A DNA stretch of 64,000 bases from Sulfobacillus thermotolerans (GTDB lineage: Bacteria; Bacillota; Sulfobacillia; Sulfobacillales; Sulfobacillaceae). The stretch lies in the NCBI GenBank assembly GCA_002951815.1, contig CP019454.1, positions 1,364,001 to 1,428,000 of the forward strand, written 5' to 3'. Positions 33,899-43,417 of this stretch are shown here, in pieces; positions within the stretch are counted from its first letter, which is position 1; every line of letters begins with the position of its first letter. The notes beneath the pieces were generated by a model. That model worked only from the letters and a program-made list of their open reading frames with translations, ran no database searches and had not been told where the DNA came from. A program made the translations under genes and the position numbers.

Positions 33899-35077
33899 GT
33901 GTCTAGTCTTACAACATTCGGACTCTCCGATGAACAGCGGATGTTTCGTGATACCGTAAGGCGTTTGGCAGAGGAAAAAGTAAAGCCCAGAGCGCAAGAA
34001 ATTGATGAAACAGGAGAGTTTCCTTGGGACATCGTCGAATTGTTTCGGGAGTACGGGCTCTTGGGTGTTGCAATGCCCGAGGAATATGGTGGTGGCGGGG
34101 CGGACTTGCTCACGTCGTGTATCGCGATCGAAGAAGTGGCGCGTGTATGTGCCACCTCGGCCTTGATTATTGCTGCGCAGCATCTGGGCGCGATGCCTAT
34201 ACTGATTGCGGGATCGGCAGAGCAAAAGGCTCGGTACCTTCCTGATATTGCCCAAGGGCGGTGTCTGAGTGCCTTTGCCTTGACCGAGCCAGACGCCGGG
34301 TCGGACGCTGGGGGGACACGAACGCGCGCTATCAAAGAGGGGCATCAATATCGCATTACTGGGTCTAAAGTGTTTATCACCAATGGGGGATTGGCGAAGA
34401 CCATGGTGGTGTTTGCCTCTACGAATCCATCGGCGGGGACACGCGGGATCTCGGCTTTTGTCGTGACCCTTGACCAGCCTGGGGTGTCTGTCGGACGCAT
34501 TGAAAAGAAAATGGGAATTCGTGGCTCGCAGACGGCCCAGTTATTGTTTGACGATGTTGTAGTCGATGAATCAGCTCGTCTAGGTGCTGAAGGTGATGGA
34601 TTTAAGATTGCAATGCGTACGCTAGACCGCACGCGTCCGGGGATTGCGGCTCAGGCTTTGGGTATTGCGCAAGGGGCGTTGGATGTGACGGTACAACATC
34701 TGGCGGAGCGTCGGCAATTTGGCCAGACATTAAATCAGTTTGAGGGTCTACAGTTTATGGTGGCAGACATGCAAACGCAGATTGAAGCGAGTCGGCAATT
34801 GCTTTATCGCGCCGCGGAAATCGTCGAGTCGGCAGGCTTTGACAGTAAGTCTAGTGCCGAAGTGACGAGATTTTCGGCAATGGCCAAGTTAATGTGCTCA
34901 GACACCGCGATGAAAGTGACGACGGATGCGGTTCAGCTCTTCGGCGGCTATGGATATATTAGGGACTATCCCGTCGAACGGATGATGCGCGACGCGAAAA
35001 TTACCCAAATTTACGAAGGCACGAACCAAGTGCAACGCCTCGTGATCTTTCGCAATATGGATGGTGGAGGGCAGTAA
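33899..35077 (+). CDS. Acyl-CoA dehydrogenase
   Basis: Flavoenzyme oxidising acyl-CoA to enoyl-CoA in fatty-acid breakdown. Signatures CLSAFALTEPDAGSDAGG and the C-terminal RDAKITQIYEGTNQVQR are present; the Glu in YEGTNQ is the catalytic base of short/butyryl-CoA dehydrogenases. 392 residues is normal. GTG start after GGGGGAAGGA. It is only 6 nt ahead of asnS, an unusual operon pairing. Confidence 0.93.
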   Translation: MSSLTTFGLSDEQRMFRDTVRRLAEEKVKPRAQEIDETGEFPWDIVELFREYGLLGVAMPEEYGGGGADLLTSCIAIEEVARVCATSALIIAAQHLGAMPILIAGSAEQKARYLPDIAQGRCLSAFALTEPDAGSDAGGTRTRAIKEGHQYRITGSKVFITNGGLAKTMVVFASTNPSAGTRGISAFVVTLDQPGVSVGRIEKKMGIRGSQTAQLLFDDVVVDESARLGAEGDGFKIAMRTLDRTRPGIAAQALGIAQGALDVTVQHLAERRQFGQTLNQFEGLQFMVADMQTQIEASRQLLYRAAEIVESAGFDSKSSAEVTRFSAMAKLMCSDTAMKVTTDAVQLFGGYGYIRDYPVERMMRDAKITQIYEGTNQVQRLVIFRNMDGGGQ

Positions 35078-35083
35078 CGGGTT

Positions 35084-36376
35084 ATGGAAATCGTACGCAT
35101 TAATGAGGCAACTAAACATATAGGCCAAGACGTGATTCTGCAAGGTTGGGTAACCCACTATCGTTCGTCGGGAAAAATTCATTTCATTGTTATACGAGAC
35201 GGTACGGGTGTCATGCAGTGTGTCGTCAAAAATCCGCAAGCCGAATTACACGGTGCCGCACAATGGGACGCCCTTACCCAAGAAACGGCCGTGCGCGTCC
35301 ATGGGAGAGTGCATGAGGATAAAAGGGCTCCCATCGGTGTTGAAGTGGAAGCGGACCGGGTTGAGATATTAGGTATAAGCGAGGGATATCCGGTGGCTCC
35401 TAAGGAGCACGGGGTGGACTTCTTGATGGATCATCGCCATTTGTGGATTCGTTCACCTAGGCAAGCCGCTATTTTGCGGATTCGTGCGGCGGTGATTCAT
35501 GCGACGCGCAATTTCCTTGACAACGAAGGATTTGTGGTGGCGGATCCGCCGATTATTACTCCAGCAGCCGCCGAAGGCAGTACGACGCTCTTTCCCATTG
35601 ATTATTTCGATGACACCGCCTTTTTGTCGCAATCAGGACAGCTGTACATGGAGGCGTTGGCGATGGCGTTGGGCCGTGTTTATTCTTTTGGCCCAACGTT
35701 TAGAGCGGAAAAGTCCAAAACGCGTCGCCATCTCAATGAGTTTTGGATGGTCGAGCCGGAAATGGCATTCTGTCAGTTCGAAGAGAACTTGGTCTGGCAG
35801 GAGCGACTGGTGAGCCATATTGTGCAACATGTTTTGGCCACTTGTCGGGTGGAATTGCAAACGATTGAGCGGGACATTTCCCGCTTGGAAAAAGTCATTC
35901 CACCGTTCCCGCGTATTACTTATGACGAGGCCTTGGAACGTCTCAAGAGTGTGGGGATGCCGCTCGCATGGGGTGATGATATGGGAGCTCCCCACGAAAC
36001 CGCTTTAGCCGAGATGTTTGATCGGCCGGTTTTTGTCACGCATTTTCCGACAGCATTAAAGGCGTTCTACATGCAACCGGATCCGCACAGACCGGAGGTG
36101 GCTCTAGCCGCCGATATGTTGGCGCCAGAGGGTTATGGAGAAATCATTGGCGGTAGTGAACGCATTCATGACCTGGATTTGCTGTTGGAGCGTATGGAGC
36201 AACATCATCTCGATCCTGCGGTTTATGCTTGGTACATTGACTTGCGACGATACGGCTCGGTGCCTCACAGTGGATTTGGGATGGGGTTGGAAAGAATGGT
36301 GGCATGGATCTGCAAGTTGGACCATGTGCGCGAAACCATTCCTTTTGCACGCACATTGAACCGGGTCTGGCCATAA
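35084..36376 (+). CDS. asnS: Asparaginyl-tRNA synthetase
   Basis: Class II synthetase loading Asn on tRNA-Asn. The N-terminal OB-fold ([20 protein letters not shown]) binds the anticodon; motif 2 ([19 protein letters not shown]) and motif 3 ([13 protein letters not shown]) are complete. 430 residues matches bacterial AsnRS. No T-box leader is seen upstream because the acyl-CoA dehydrogenase gene ends 6 nt before it. Confidence 0.95.
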   Translation: MEIVRINEATKHIGQDVILQGWVTHYRSSGKIHFIVIRDGTGVMQCVVKNPQAELHGAAQWDALTQETAVRVHGRVHEDKRAPIGVEVEADRVEILGISEGYPVAPKEHGVDFLMDHRHLWIRSPRQAAILRIRAAVIHATRNFLDNEGFVVADPPIITPAAAEGSTTLFPIDYFDDTAFLSQSGQLYMEALAMALGRVYSFGPTFRAEKSKTRRHLNEFWMVEPEMAFCQFEENLVWQERLVSHIVQHVLATCRVELQTIERDISRLEKVIPPFPRITYDEALERLKSVGMPLAWGDDMGAPHETALAEMFDRPVFVTHFPTALKAFYMQPDPHRPEVALAADMLAPEGYGEIIGGSERIHDLDLLLERMEQHHLDPAVYAWYIDLRRYGSVPHSGFGMGLERMVAWICKLDHVRETIPFARTLNRVWP

Positions 36377-36396
36377 TGTCATGAGGAGGATGCGCA

Positions 36397-37299
36397 ATGG
36401 ATACGTCAACGAATAACGGTCCAGAGAATATGGGCCAAGCGCTCAATCAGGCCCGCATTCGCCGGCGTCTCTCGGTTGACCAAGTCAGTGAAGCTTTGCA
36501 CATCCGGCGCGAATACTTGCTGGCTTTGGAGCAGAATCGGTGGGAGGACTTGCCTGGAGAAGTTTATGGACAAGGCTTTCTTCGGAACTATGCGCGGTAT
36601 TTAGAACTCGATGGTGATGCCTTGGTAGAGCAGCGCCGCAAAGCCCTGGGACAGCCGTTAGATCATCCGGTATTGTCTCCAATGGAACCTATTGGACGTA
36701 CGGGTCTTTATGCCCATGCCTCACCGCGGGCGACGCATAGGTCTTCCCCCTCGCGCATTCGCCGTCAAGACGGCGAAAAAGACATGCCCGAGTATTCCAA
36801 CCCCCGGTTGATGATTTGGGTGGTCGGTGTTTTAGTGGTGCTATTCATTGGCGGGTTATGGTTGCTGCAACATTATTCGGGATCGGTGACGAGTCCTTTG
36901 GCGGAGAAAAGTCCGCCCAAATTACAGACTTCTGTTAAGGGCCCAGCTAAAAGCCATAAGGCACGATCTCATCCCCAGCTCGCCTCTCCCACGGGCGTTA
37001 AGATTACGCAACAAAGTGCGAGCCAAAGCGGCCATTCATATTATGCCCAATATGCTGTCAGCACGTCGCCAGTAACGATTGCTTTGTCTTTTACTGGGAC
37101 GTGCTGGGTATCGGCGTCGGTCGATGGAGGTCCTGCCATGAGTAAACTCTATTATGCTGGGCAATCCGCTCAATTTTCAGGGTCTCACGATATCTCGCTG
37201 ACGTTGGGCAGCCATGCGCTGACGATGATGATAAACGGACAGGCATTTGCACTTCCTACGGCCAATGATGTCTTGAATCTGTCTTTCCAAGGGTCATAG
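36397..37299 (+). CDS. RodZ-like cell-shape protein (HTH, membrane helix, DUF4115)
   Basis: 300 residues: an N-terminal helix-turn-helix of the HTH_25 type (ARIRRRLSVDQVSEALHIRR), one membrane helix (~145-166), and an extracytoplasmic C-terminal DUF4115 domain. RodZ anchors the MreB cytoskeleton. AGGAGG precedes the ATG. In Firmicutes a rodZ-like gene commonly precedes pgsA-cinA-recA, as it does here with two wall genes and rimO inserted. Confidence 0.85.
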   Translation: MDTSTNNGPENMGQALNQARIRRRLSVDQVSEALHIRREYLLALEQNRWEDLPGEVYGQGFLRNYARYLELDGDALVEQRRKALGQPLDHPVLSPMEPIGRTGLYAHASPRATHRSSPSRIRRQDGEKDMPEYSNPRLMIWVVGVLVVLFIGGLWLLQHYSGSVTSPLAEKSPPKLQTSVKGPAKSHKARSHPQLASPTGVKITQQSASQSGHSYYAQYAVSTSPVTIALSFTGTCWVSASVDGGPAMSKLYYAGQSAQFSGSHDISLTLGSHALTMMINGQAFALPTANDVLNLSFQGS

Positions 37300-37349
37300 T
37301 TTTCCCGGCGCTGGTCACACTAAGAAAAACGTGACAGTGAGGGAGAACA

Positions 37350-38483
37350 ATGGGAAAAACGCTATCGTGTTTGCTTGCGGCTGGCCTTATCACGGTGCCA
37401 GCCGCTTCACACACTAAAGGATTCGTGAGCAGAAAAGTCGTGGCTTCACAGCAAGGACCACACCTGACGTCTCGTGCTGCAATTTTGATGGACGCTAAGA
37501 CCGGCGCCATTCTCTATGAAAAAAATGCTTTCAAGCAGATGGATCCGGCAAGCGTGACCAAAATGATGACGGCGCTGTTGGTCATCCAACACGGCCACCT
37601 CTCACGCGTAGTGACAATTTCTTCGCATGCAGCATCCACGGTGGGGTCACGTATGCACATTGCTACCGGGCAACAGTACACCGTGTACGATTTGCTGCAT
37701 GGTTTATTGATGCGTTCAGGAAATGATGCCTCCGTCGCCCTTGCGGAAGCGGATGCCGGCAGCGTCAGCCGTTTTGTTGCAAAGATGAACGTAAAGGCCC
37801 AAGAACTCGGAGCGTTTAACACCCAGTTTGAAAACCCGAATGGGCTGACCAAGCCGGGTCACTTTTCTAGTGCCTATGATTTGGCATTGATTGCGCGTTA
37901 TGCTATGACGGTGCCATTATTTCGCCAAATTGTGGCCAATAAAGAAGCCGTTGTTACAGAACTGCGTCATCATCAGCGTAGAGAAATTCATAACACCAAT
38001 CAATTGCTTTACACGTTCCCGGGAGCAACGGGCATTAAGACTGGGACCACAGACGCTGCCGGCAAGTGCTTAGTGGCGTCTGCGCAGCGTAATGGCGATG
38101 AATTGATTGCCGTGGTTCTACATAGCCAAGATCGTTATAGCGATGCCCGCAATTTGTTGGCGTGGGGGTTTGAGCATTGGTCCACTGTGGAAGTCGTGCA
38201 TCCTGGCGAGGTGTTGGCACAGGTGCCGGTTCAAGGCGGACAACAACCGATGGTGCCAGTGGAAGCTATGCATTCCGTGTGGTTGAGTCTACCGAATCAA
38301 GAGACCTATCACATCAACGCGACCTTAAAAGTTCTTAAAGCGCCAGTTGCACGGCATCAAGCCAGCGGCTTTATAACAGTAACCACCCCTGGCCAGCCAG
38401 CGGTGGTTACTTCAGTGCAGACGATGCAAAGTGATGCGGCGGCTGTTCACCACCATCGGTGGTGGATTATCCGCGGTAAATAG
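37350..38483 (+). CDS. D-alanyl-D-alanine carboxypeptidase (DacF/PBP5-type)
   Basis: Trims the terminal D-Ala of peptidoglycan stem peptides outside the membrane. A short signal peptide (~1-25) is followed by the active-site SxxK (Ser68-Val-Thr-Lys71), the SGND motif and KTGTT. The C-terminal beta domain carries no obvious second amphipathic anchor. Similar enzymes act in vegetative and spore-cortex synthesis. The 3' end overlaps the convergent deacetylase gene by 17 nt. Confidence 0.92.
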   Translation: MGKTLSCLLAAGLITVPAASHTKGFVSRKVVASQQGPHLTSRAAILMDAKTGAILYEKNAFKQMDPASVTKMMTALLVIQHGHLSRVVTISSHAASTVGSRMHIATGQQYTVYDLLHGLLMRSGNDASVALAEADAGSVSRFVAKMNVKAQELGAFNTQFENPNGLTKPGHFSSAYDLALIARYAMTVPLFRQIVANKEAVVTELRHHQRREIHNTNQLLYTFPGATGIKTGTTDAAGKCLVASAQRNGDELIAVVLHSQDRYSDARNLLAWGFEHWSTVEVVHPGEVLAQVPVQGGQQPMVPVEAMHSVWLSLPNQETYHINATLKVLKAPVARHQASGFITVTTPGQPAVVTSVQTMQSDAAAVHHHRWWIIRGK

Positions 38484-39228
38484 GCTTGCCGTAGGTCAAC
38501 AATTGTTTCAAAGTCACCAATTTGTAGCCTTTGGCTTTCAAATCCTGCAAGATGGTCGGCAAGGCAATGTCGGTTTGCTTACATGTGTCCGAAGCGTGCA
38601 TGAGAATGATGTCTCCCGGATGAATGCGGGTCGTAACCCGGCGAATAATGGTGGGAACGCCCGGATTCATCCAGTCGAGGGAGTCTGTTCCCCATGTGAC
38701 CGTGGTATAACCCACCGCGCGGGAAGCCATAATGGTACGGCTATTGAAATCGCCATTCGGGGGCCTTACAAACGTGGCGCGTTTGCCGGTGATTTTTTCG
38801 ATCGCAGCATTGGCTTTCATTAAATTTTCGGCAATACCGGCATTGGATAGGCCTGAGTAGTTAACATGAGCCCATCCGTGTGACTCGACTTCAGCGCCAG
38901 CGGCCGCATAGGCTTTCACGATGTCCGGGTGTTGCGAGGCCCATGGGCCTGACACAAAGATAGTCACAGGTACATGATCTCGGGAGATGATGGACAAAAC
39001 TTTTGGAGGCATCACTGTGCCCCAAGAAATATCAAACGTCAAAGCAGCAACCTTCTGGGTGGTCTCGACATCACGCAATGAATAACGATCCGCCGCGGGT
39101 AGCGGGGATGTCTGCGCAAATATGGTAGCCTGTTTTGATGTCCAAAAACTGGCTGCAACCAACCCGATGAGAATGAGCAAGGCCATAAAGGCCCGCGTAA
39201 CCCGGTATTTTAATGTATGGATACGCAA
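38467..39228 (-). CDS. Polysaccharide deacetylase (PdaB-like)
   Basis: NodB-homology domain: the metal Asp in ALTFDISWG, the His pair in ESHGWAHVNYS, the RPPNGDFN motif and ILMHAS. An N-terminal helix (~residues 14-33) anchors it. It resembles PdaB, a sporulation deacetylase. TTG 39228 is chosen because GGAGGCG sits five bases before it; the longer frame to 39288 has no ribosome site. It is divergent from rimO. Confidence 0.88.
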   Translation of the reverse strand: MRIHTLKYRVTRAFMALLILIGLVAASFWTSKQATIFAQTSPLPAADRYSLRDVETTQKVAALTFDISWGTVMPPKVLSIISRDHVPVTIFVSGPWASQHPDIVKAYAAAGAEVESHGWAHVNYSGLSNAGIAENLMKANAAIEKITGKRATFVRPPNGDFNSRTIMASRAVGYTTVTWGTDSLDWMNPGVPTIIRRVTTRIHPGDIILMHASDTCKQTDIALPTILQDLKAKGYKLVTLKQLLTYGKPIYRG

Positions 39229-39347
39229 AACTTCGCCTCCGTTTCGCAATGACAGTGACTGACTGCAGACATGTAGAATCCAAAGCACATGGTTTGCCTC
39301 TTTATTTTCCCGCCTCGCTGGGCTATGATACGTCCGAGGTGATTGTT

Positions 39348-40664
39348 TTGGCGACGAAAGTGGGGATGGTCTCTCTAGGCTGCCCCAAAAACCGAGTAGA
39401 CTCGGAAGTGATGCTCGGTCTTCTTGAACAAGCAGGGTACCAGTTAACGCCGGAAGCCGATGATGCCGAAGTGTTGATTGTGAATACGTGCGGCTTTATC
39501 AACTCAGCCAAGCAAGAATCGATTGATACGATTCTTGAGATGAATCATTACCGGGAAACTGGCCAACTCAAGGCATTAGTCATGGCTGGATGTCTCTCGC
39601 AAAGATATCAGCAAACCTTATGGGATGATTTGCCTGAAGTCGATGCCATGGTAGGAACAGGCGAGTTTCACCGCATTGTGGAAGCCGTGGAAGGGGCGTT
39701 AAACGGTACGCGCCCAAGTTTTTGGGGAGAAATGCCGGTAAGTGGATTAGCAGCTCCACGCAAATTAACAACACCCAATTATACGGCCTACTTAAAAATT
39801 GCCGAAGGCTGTGACCACAGTTGTGCCTTTTGCGCTATCCCCCAAATGCGGGGAGGATACCGCAGCCGACCTCTGCAAGATATTGTGGCAGAAGCCAAAC
39901 GATTGGTAGCGCAAGGGGTACGCGAATTGATTTTAATTGCCCAAGATTCCACTATTTGGGGCCATGATCTCTACGGACATCCGGAGCTGCCACGGCTGTT
40001 GTATGCCTTACAAGAGATCCCGGATTTGGTTTTTGTTCGTATTATGTATAGTTATCCCACGCAGATTACTCCCGATCTTGTGCGTGCGATGCGCGATTTA
40101 CCCGTTGTGGCCCCGTATTTAGATATGCCTCTCCAACACGCCCATCCTGAACTTCTGCAAAAAATGGGTCGGCCATTTCGGCGGGATAAAACAGATCGGG
40201 TCCTAGGGATGATTCGGGACGCTATACCTGATATCACCTTACGTACAACGTTTATCGTCGGGTTTCCGGGTGAAACCGATGACCATTTCCAAACCTTGCT
40301 GAACTTTATAGAGGAAATGCGCTTTGACCACGTCGGCATTTTCACGTATTCACATGAAGAGGGTACAAGGGCGGAAAAATTGGGAGATCCGGTGTCCGAA
40401 GCGGTAAAGCAGCGTCGGCGCCGCGAGGCGATGCTGGTGCAACGCAAATTAGTGGGATCGGTACGGGGACGCCACATTGGTCATGTGATGCCAGTATTGA
40501 TTGAAGATATGGGTGATACTGTTAGTGTGGGGCGCGGGGCTACTGATGCACCCGGCATTGATGGGGTGACGTACGTAAAAGGACGTTTTAGCCCCGGGCA
40601 GATTATTCCCGTCAAGATCTCTGGAACACGCGAATACGACCTGTTGGCGGAGGCGCTAATGTGA
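39348..40664 (+). CDS. rimO: Ribosomal protein S12 methylthiotransferase
   Basis: Radical SAM enzyme adding a methylthio group to the S12 Asp. An N-terminal domain holds the first Fe-S cluster Cys (SLGCPKNRVDSE, NTCGF, AGCLSQ); the radical SAM CxxxCxxC is Cys155/159/162 (EGCDHSCAFCAIPQMRGG); a TRAM domain ends it. TTG 39348 follows GAGGTG and gives 438 residues, the normal size; an in-frame ATG at 39213 lies in the divergent promoter region and overlaps the deacetylase start. Overlaps pgsA by four bases. Confidence 0.94.
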   Translation: MATKVGMVSLGCPKNRVDSEVMLGLLEQAGYQLTPEADDAEVLIVNTCGFINSAKQESIDTILEMNHYRETGQLKALVMAGCLSQRYQQTLWDDLPEVDAMVGTGEFHRIVEAVEGALNGTRPSFWGEMPVSGLAAPRKLTTPNYTAYLKIAEGCDHSCAFCAIPQMRGGYRSRPLQDIVAEAKRLVAQGVRELILIAQDSTIWGHDLYGHPELPRLLYALQEIPDLVFVRIMYSYPTQITPDLVRAMRDLPVVAPYLDMPLQHAHPELLQKMGRPFRRDKTDRVLGMIRDAIPDITLRTTFIVGFPGETDDHFQTLLNFIEEMRFDHVGIFTYSHEEGTRAEKLGDPVSEAVKQRRRREAMLVQRKLVGSVRGRHIGHVMPVLIEDMGDTVSVGRGATDAPGIDGVTYVKGRFSPGQIIPVKISGTREYDLLAEALM

Positions 40665-41167
40665 ATGTAGCCGACCAAGTCACATTGTCGAGGATTATTC
40701 TCACGCCGGTTGTGGTGGCTCTATGGTTAGCTCACGCTCCTAAGTGGCATTGGATCGGCTTGGTGGTGTTTATTATTGCGGGTATGACAGATTTTGTTGA
40801 TGGACGTCTTGCACGGCATGCATCAAAAACAACGCATTTTGGGGCTTATATGGACCCTTTGGCGGATAAAATTCTTGTGCTAGGTTCCGGTTTGGCGCTA
40901 ATTGCGTCAAATCGGCTTTCTGTTTGGATCGTGTTGATTTTATTGTTGCGTGAATTTGCGATAACGGGATTGCGGTCGATTCTTCCCGCTGGAACGACGA
41001 TGGGCGCCAGTGCCGTTGCGAAGTGGAAGACGACAGGGCAGCTTTTTGCTTTAGGTGCTTCGGCGGTATTGACAGGGATGGTCCCAATTGTGTTTTGGGT
41101 AGTCGCGTTAACGCTCACCATCTGGAGTGGTATTGAATACTTTTATCGGTATTGGCCACGCGCGTGA
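40661..41167 (+). CDS. pgsA: CDP-diacylglycerol-glycerol-3-phosphate 3-phosphatidyltransferase
   Basis: Membrane enzyme making phosphatidylglycerol phosphate, the first committed step to PG and cardiolipin. The CDP-alcohol motif DGRLARHASKTTHFGAYMD followed by PLAD is complete. 168 residues, four or more membrane helices. GTG start inside the rimO stop (overlap ATGTGA). Confidence 0.94.
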   Translation: MNVADQVTLSRIILTPVVVALWLAHAPKWHWIGLVVFIIAGMTDFVDGRLARHASKTTHFGAYMDPLADKILVLGSGLALIASNRLSVWIVLILLLREFAITGLRSILPAGTTMGASAVAKWKTTGQLFALGASAVLTGMVPIVFWVVALTLTIWSGIEYFYRYWPRA

Positions 41168-41327
41168 GTTTTTTGGAAAGATAAACTTTCTTGGCTTTTC
41201 CTGATGTGGCGGGCTTTCCCCGTCTAGACAAGCATTGCCTGCGCTCAATTGTTCTCGCTATGATATACTCCCCATTGATTGCGAAATGATTCGTGACATG
41301 GTGGTTGAAGGAGGGCGAGAACCATTG

Positions 41328-41843
41328 ATGAAGTTTACGGTTCGGCAAGTTTTTTTGGTATTTGTTGTCTTTGCATTGGTATTAGGATTGTTGCGCGGCG
41401 TTCAATGGATTTATATGCGGTCAGCAATCCGCTCGCCCTTGTTGCACGCCATGCAAAGCGTTACGGGTGTCAAGAAGGTAGAAGTGTCTCCCCAAGGAGC
41501 GGTCACCGTTTTTGCTTCCCGGCGCGCTAACTTGATGAATGTCTATCAAGGGATTGAGGCGCAAAATCGTCTGGTGACTGGCCATGTACCGACGGCCATT
41601 ACGATTGTATCGCATCCGAGTCCTGCTATGCTTCAATCACTCAATACTCTTCGCCTCATAATTGCCCAAGGTGAAGCCACGGGACAATATGTCGCGATGA
41701 ATGCATCCATCCAGCAGGTGGCTAAACATGACCATTTCGCGGCGACCGTACAAATCAGTAGTCGTCACATTTTTGTCACCTTGAGGGCCCCGCAATATTG
41801 GGAAGACATTGTCATGCCGTTACGATTAGGGGGCCAAGGATGA
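41328..41843 (+). CDS. Membrane protein with extracytoplasmic domain, coupled to FtsH-like protease
   Basis: 171 residues. One N-terminal membrane helix (KFTVRQVFLVFVVFALVLGLLRG) followed by ~140 residues that would lie outside. I know no family. AAGGAGGG is upstream, with TTG 41325 an alternative start next to the chosen ATG. It overlaps the FtsH-like gene by ATGA, so the two proteins are probably made in fixed ratio. It may be a separate version of the periplasmic region normally built into FtsH. Confidence 0.62.
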   Translation: MKFTVRQVFLVFVVFALVLGLLRGVQWIYMRSAIRSPLLHAMQSVTGVKKVEVSPQGAVTVFASRRANLMNVYQGIEAQNRLVTGHVPTAITIVSHPSPAMLQSLNTLRLIIAQGEATGQYVAMNASIQQVAKHDHFAATVQISSRHIFVTLRAPQYWEDIVMPLRLGGQG

Positions 41844-43309
41844 TGAAACGAGAAGTGGCTGTGGGGATTGGTCTAGCCGTAATTGTTTTCTTAGGTCTTG
41901 ATGGCATTGATATTTGGCCGCTCGTTTTACTTATTGCTTTGGGTTCCGCACTCTACTTTTCGGGTATTTTGAGTCGCTTAAGTAATAAAAGCGCACGAAA
42001 AATCGTGCTAAGCCAAGTCAATACGACGTTTCAAGATATAGGCGGCCAGCATATGGCTAAAAGCGAACTCAAGGAAGCCTTGGAATTTATTTTAAAGCCC
42101 GAAGTGATTAGTAAACTCGGAATACGGCCGTTAAAAGGGATTCTCTTAACCGGCCCCCCTGGCACGGGGAAAACCTTATTGGCCAAGGCCGCTGCTCAAT
42201 ATACGGAATCCGTCTTTTTGGCTGCGTCAGGTTCGGAGTTTGTCGAAATGTATGCGGGTGTGGGTGCGCAGCGGGTACGTCAGTTGTTTCAAGACGCACG
42301 CACTTTGGCCCGTAAAGAAAAAAAGTCTAGTGCTATCATCTTTATTGATGAAATTGAAGTGATGGCCGGGAAACGCGGCAGCAACCAATCTCATTTGGAG
42401 TATGACCAAACCCTTAACCAACTGCTGGTCGAAATGGATGGCATGCAGATTCATGAGGACGATGTGCGGATTTTAGTGATGGCCGCCACTAACCGCGCGG
42501 ATTTGCTCGACAATGCTCTGATGCGCCCGGGCCGCTTTGATCGCATGGTGCGGGTAGATTTACCAGATCGCGAAGGACGGCTAAGCATTTTGCAATTGCA
42601 CACGCGTAATAAACCGCTTGCACCGGACGTGGATTTGGATAGCATTGCTCGGGAAACCTTCGGATTTTCGGGGGCACATTTAGAAAGTGTTTGTAATGAA
42701 GCAGCCATCCTGGCGATGCGAGAAGAGACCGATGTCATAACAACAAGGCACCTCCGTCAAGCCGTCGATAAAGTGATGTTAGGGGAAAAAATCGACCGCA
42801 ACTTGCGCCGTGAAGACCTGAAAAGAGTAGCGGTTCACGAAGGAGGTCATGCCATTGTGGGGGAATTAGTATCCCCGGGCTCCGTGTCGTCAATTACGAT
42901 TGCCGCGCGGGGAATGGCGCTAGGTTTTGTGCGGCATGCTCCCGAAGATGATCGGCTGTTGCAAACTATCTCGGAACTCAAAGCGGATATTTGCGTTCTA
43001 TTAGGGGGTTCAACGGCCGAGCGCATCTTGTTAGGGGAACAAAGTACAGGAGCGGCCAACGATTTTGAAAAAGCATGGGATATTGCACGCCAAATGGTGT
43101 TGTCGGGGTTATCTCCGCTCGGTGTGGTTCAAGAAGAAGCGTTGTCGCCAGAGACGTTGTACAAGACGATCCGAGATATTATAGCGGAGCAACAAACCGT
43201 CGTCGACGAATTGATTACGAGCCATGAAGCGGAGTTGTGGACGCTGGCCAATGCGTTATTGGAGCACGAAACTCTTCCCGGCGAGGCCGTACGGGCTTAT
43301 ATCGCGTAA
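41840..43309 (+). CDS. FtsH-like AAA+ zinc metalloprotease
   Basis: 489 residues. Two closely spaced hydrophobic stretches (~5-43) with almost no loop between replace the normal TM1-periplasmic domain-TM2. Then an AAA domain: Walker A GPPGTGKT (105-112), Walker B (IIFIDEIE), SRH ending RPGRFDRMVRVDLPDR. The M41 protease domain has HEGGH (333-337) and TGAANDFEKAWDIAR with the third ligand region. It degrades membrane and damaged proteins. The start is the ATG in ATGA with the upstream gene; a longer frame from 41798 overlaps that gene and lacks a ribosome site. A strong terminator follows. Confidence 0.88.
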   Translation: MMKREVAVGIGLAVIVFLGLDGIDIWPLVLLIALGSALYFSGILSRLSNKSARKIVLSQVNTTFQDIGGQHMAKSELKEALEFILKPEVISKLGIRPLKGILLTGPPGTGKTLLAKAAAQYTESVFLAASGSEFVEMYAGVGAQRVRQLFQDARTLARKEKKSSAIIFIDEIEVMAGKRGSNQSHLEYDQTLNQLLVEMDGMQIHEDDVRILVMAATNRADLLDNALMRPGRFDRMVRVDLPDREGRLSILQLHTRNKPLAPDVDLDSIARETFGFSGAHLESVCNEAAILAMREETDVITTRHLRQAVDKVMLGEKIDRNLRREDLKRVAVHEGGHAIVGELVSPGSVSSITIAARGMALGFVRHAPEDDRLLQTISELKADICVLLGGSTAERILLGEQSTGAANDFEKAWDIARQMVLSGLSPLGVVQEEALSPETLYKTIRDIIAEQQTVVDELITSHEAELWTLANALLEHETLPGEAVRAYIA

Positions 43310-43321
43310 ATTTATGGCATG

Positions 43322-43355
43322 CCTGCACACCCTGCAGGGCTGGGGGGTGTGCAGG
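43322..43355 (+). terminator. Terminator after the FtsH-like gene
   Basis: CCTGCACACCC (43322-43332) pairs with GGGTGTGCAGG (43345-43355), an 11-bp stem with a 12-nt loop, followed by TGGTTGTAATTCT. Confidence 0.78.
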
Positions 43356-43417
43356 TGGTTGTAATTCTGTCCCAAATATGGCATGATCAAAATACCTGAT
43401 AGTACGGAGGGACAGGA

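Noticed and set aside
35050-35090. T-box leader for asnS
   Set aside because: Only 6 nt separate asnS from the preceding gene, so there is no room for one.
41798-41839. Upstream start of the FtsH-like protein
   Set aside because: It would overlap the preceding gene by 46 nt without a ribosome site; the ATGA coupling at 41840 is better.
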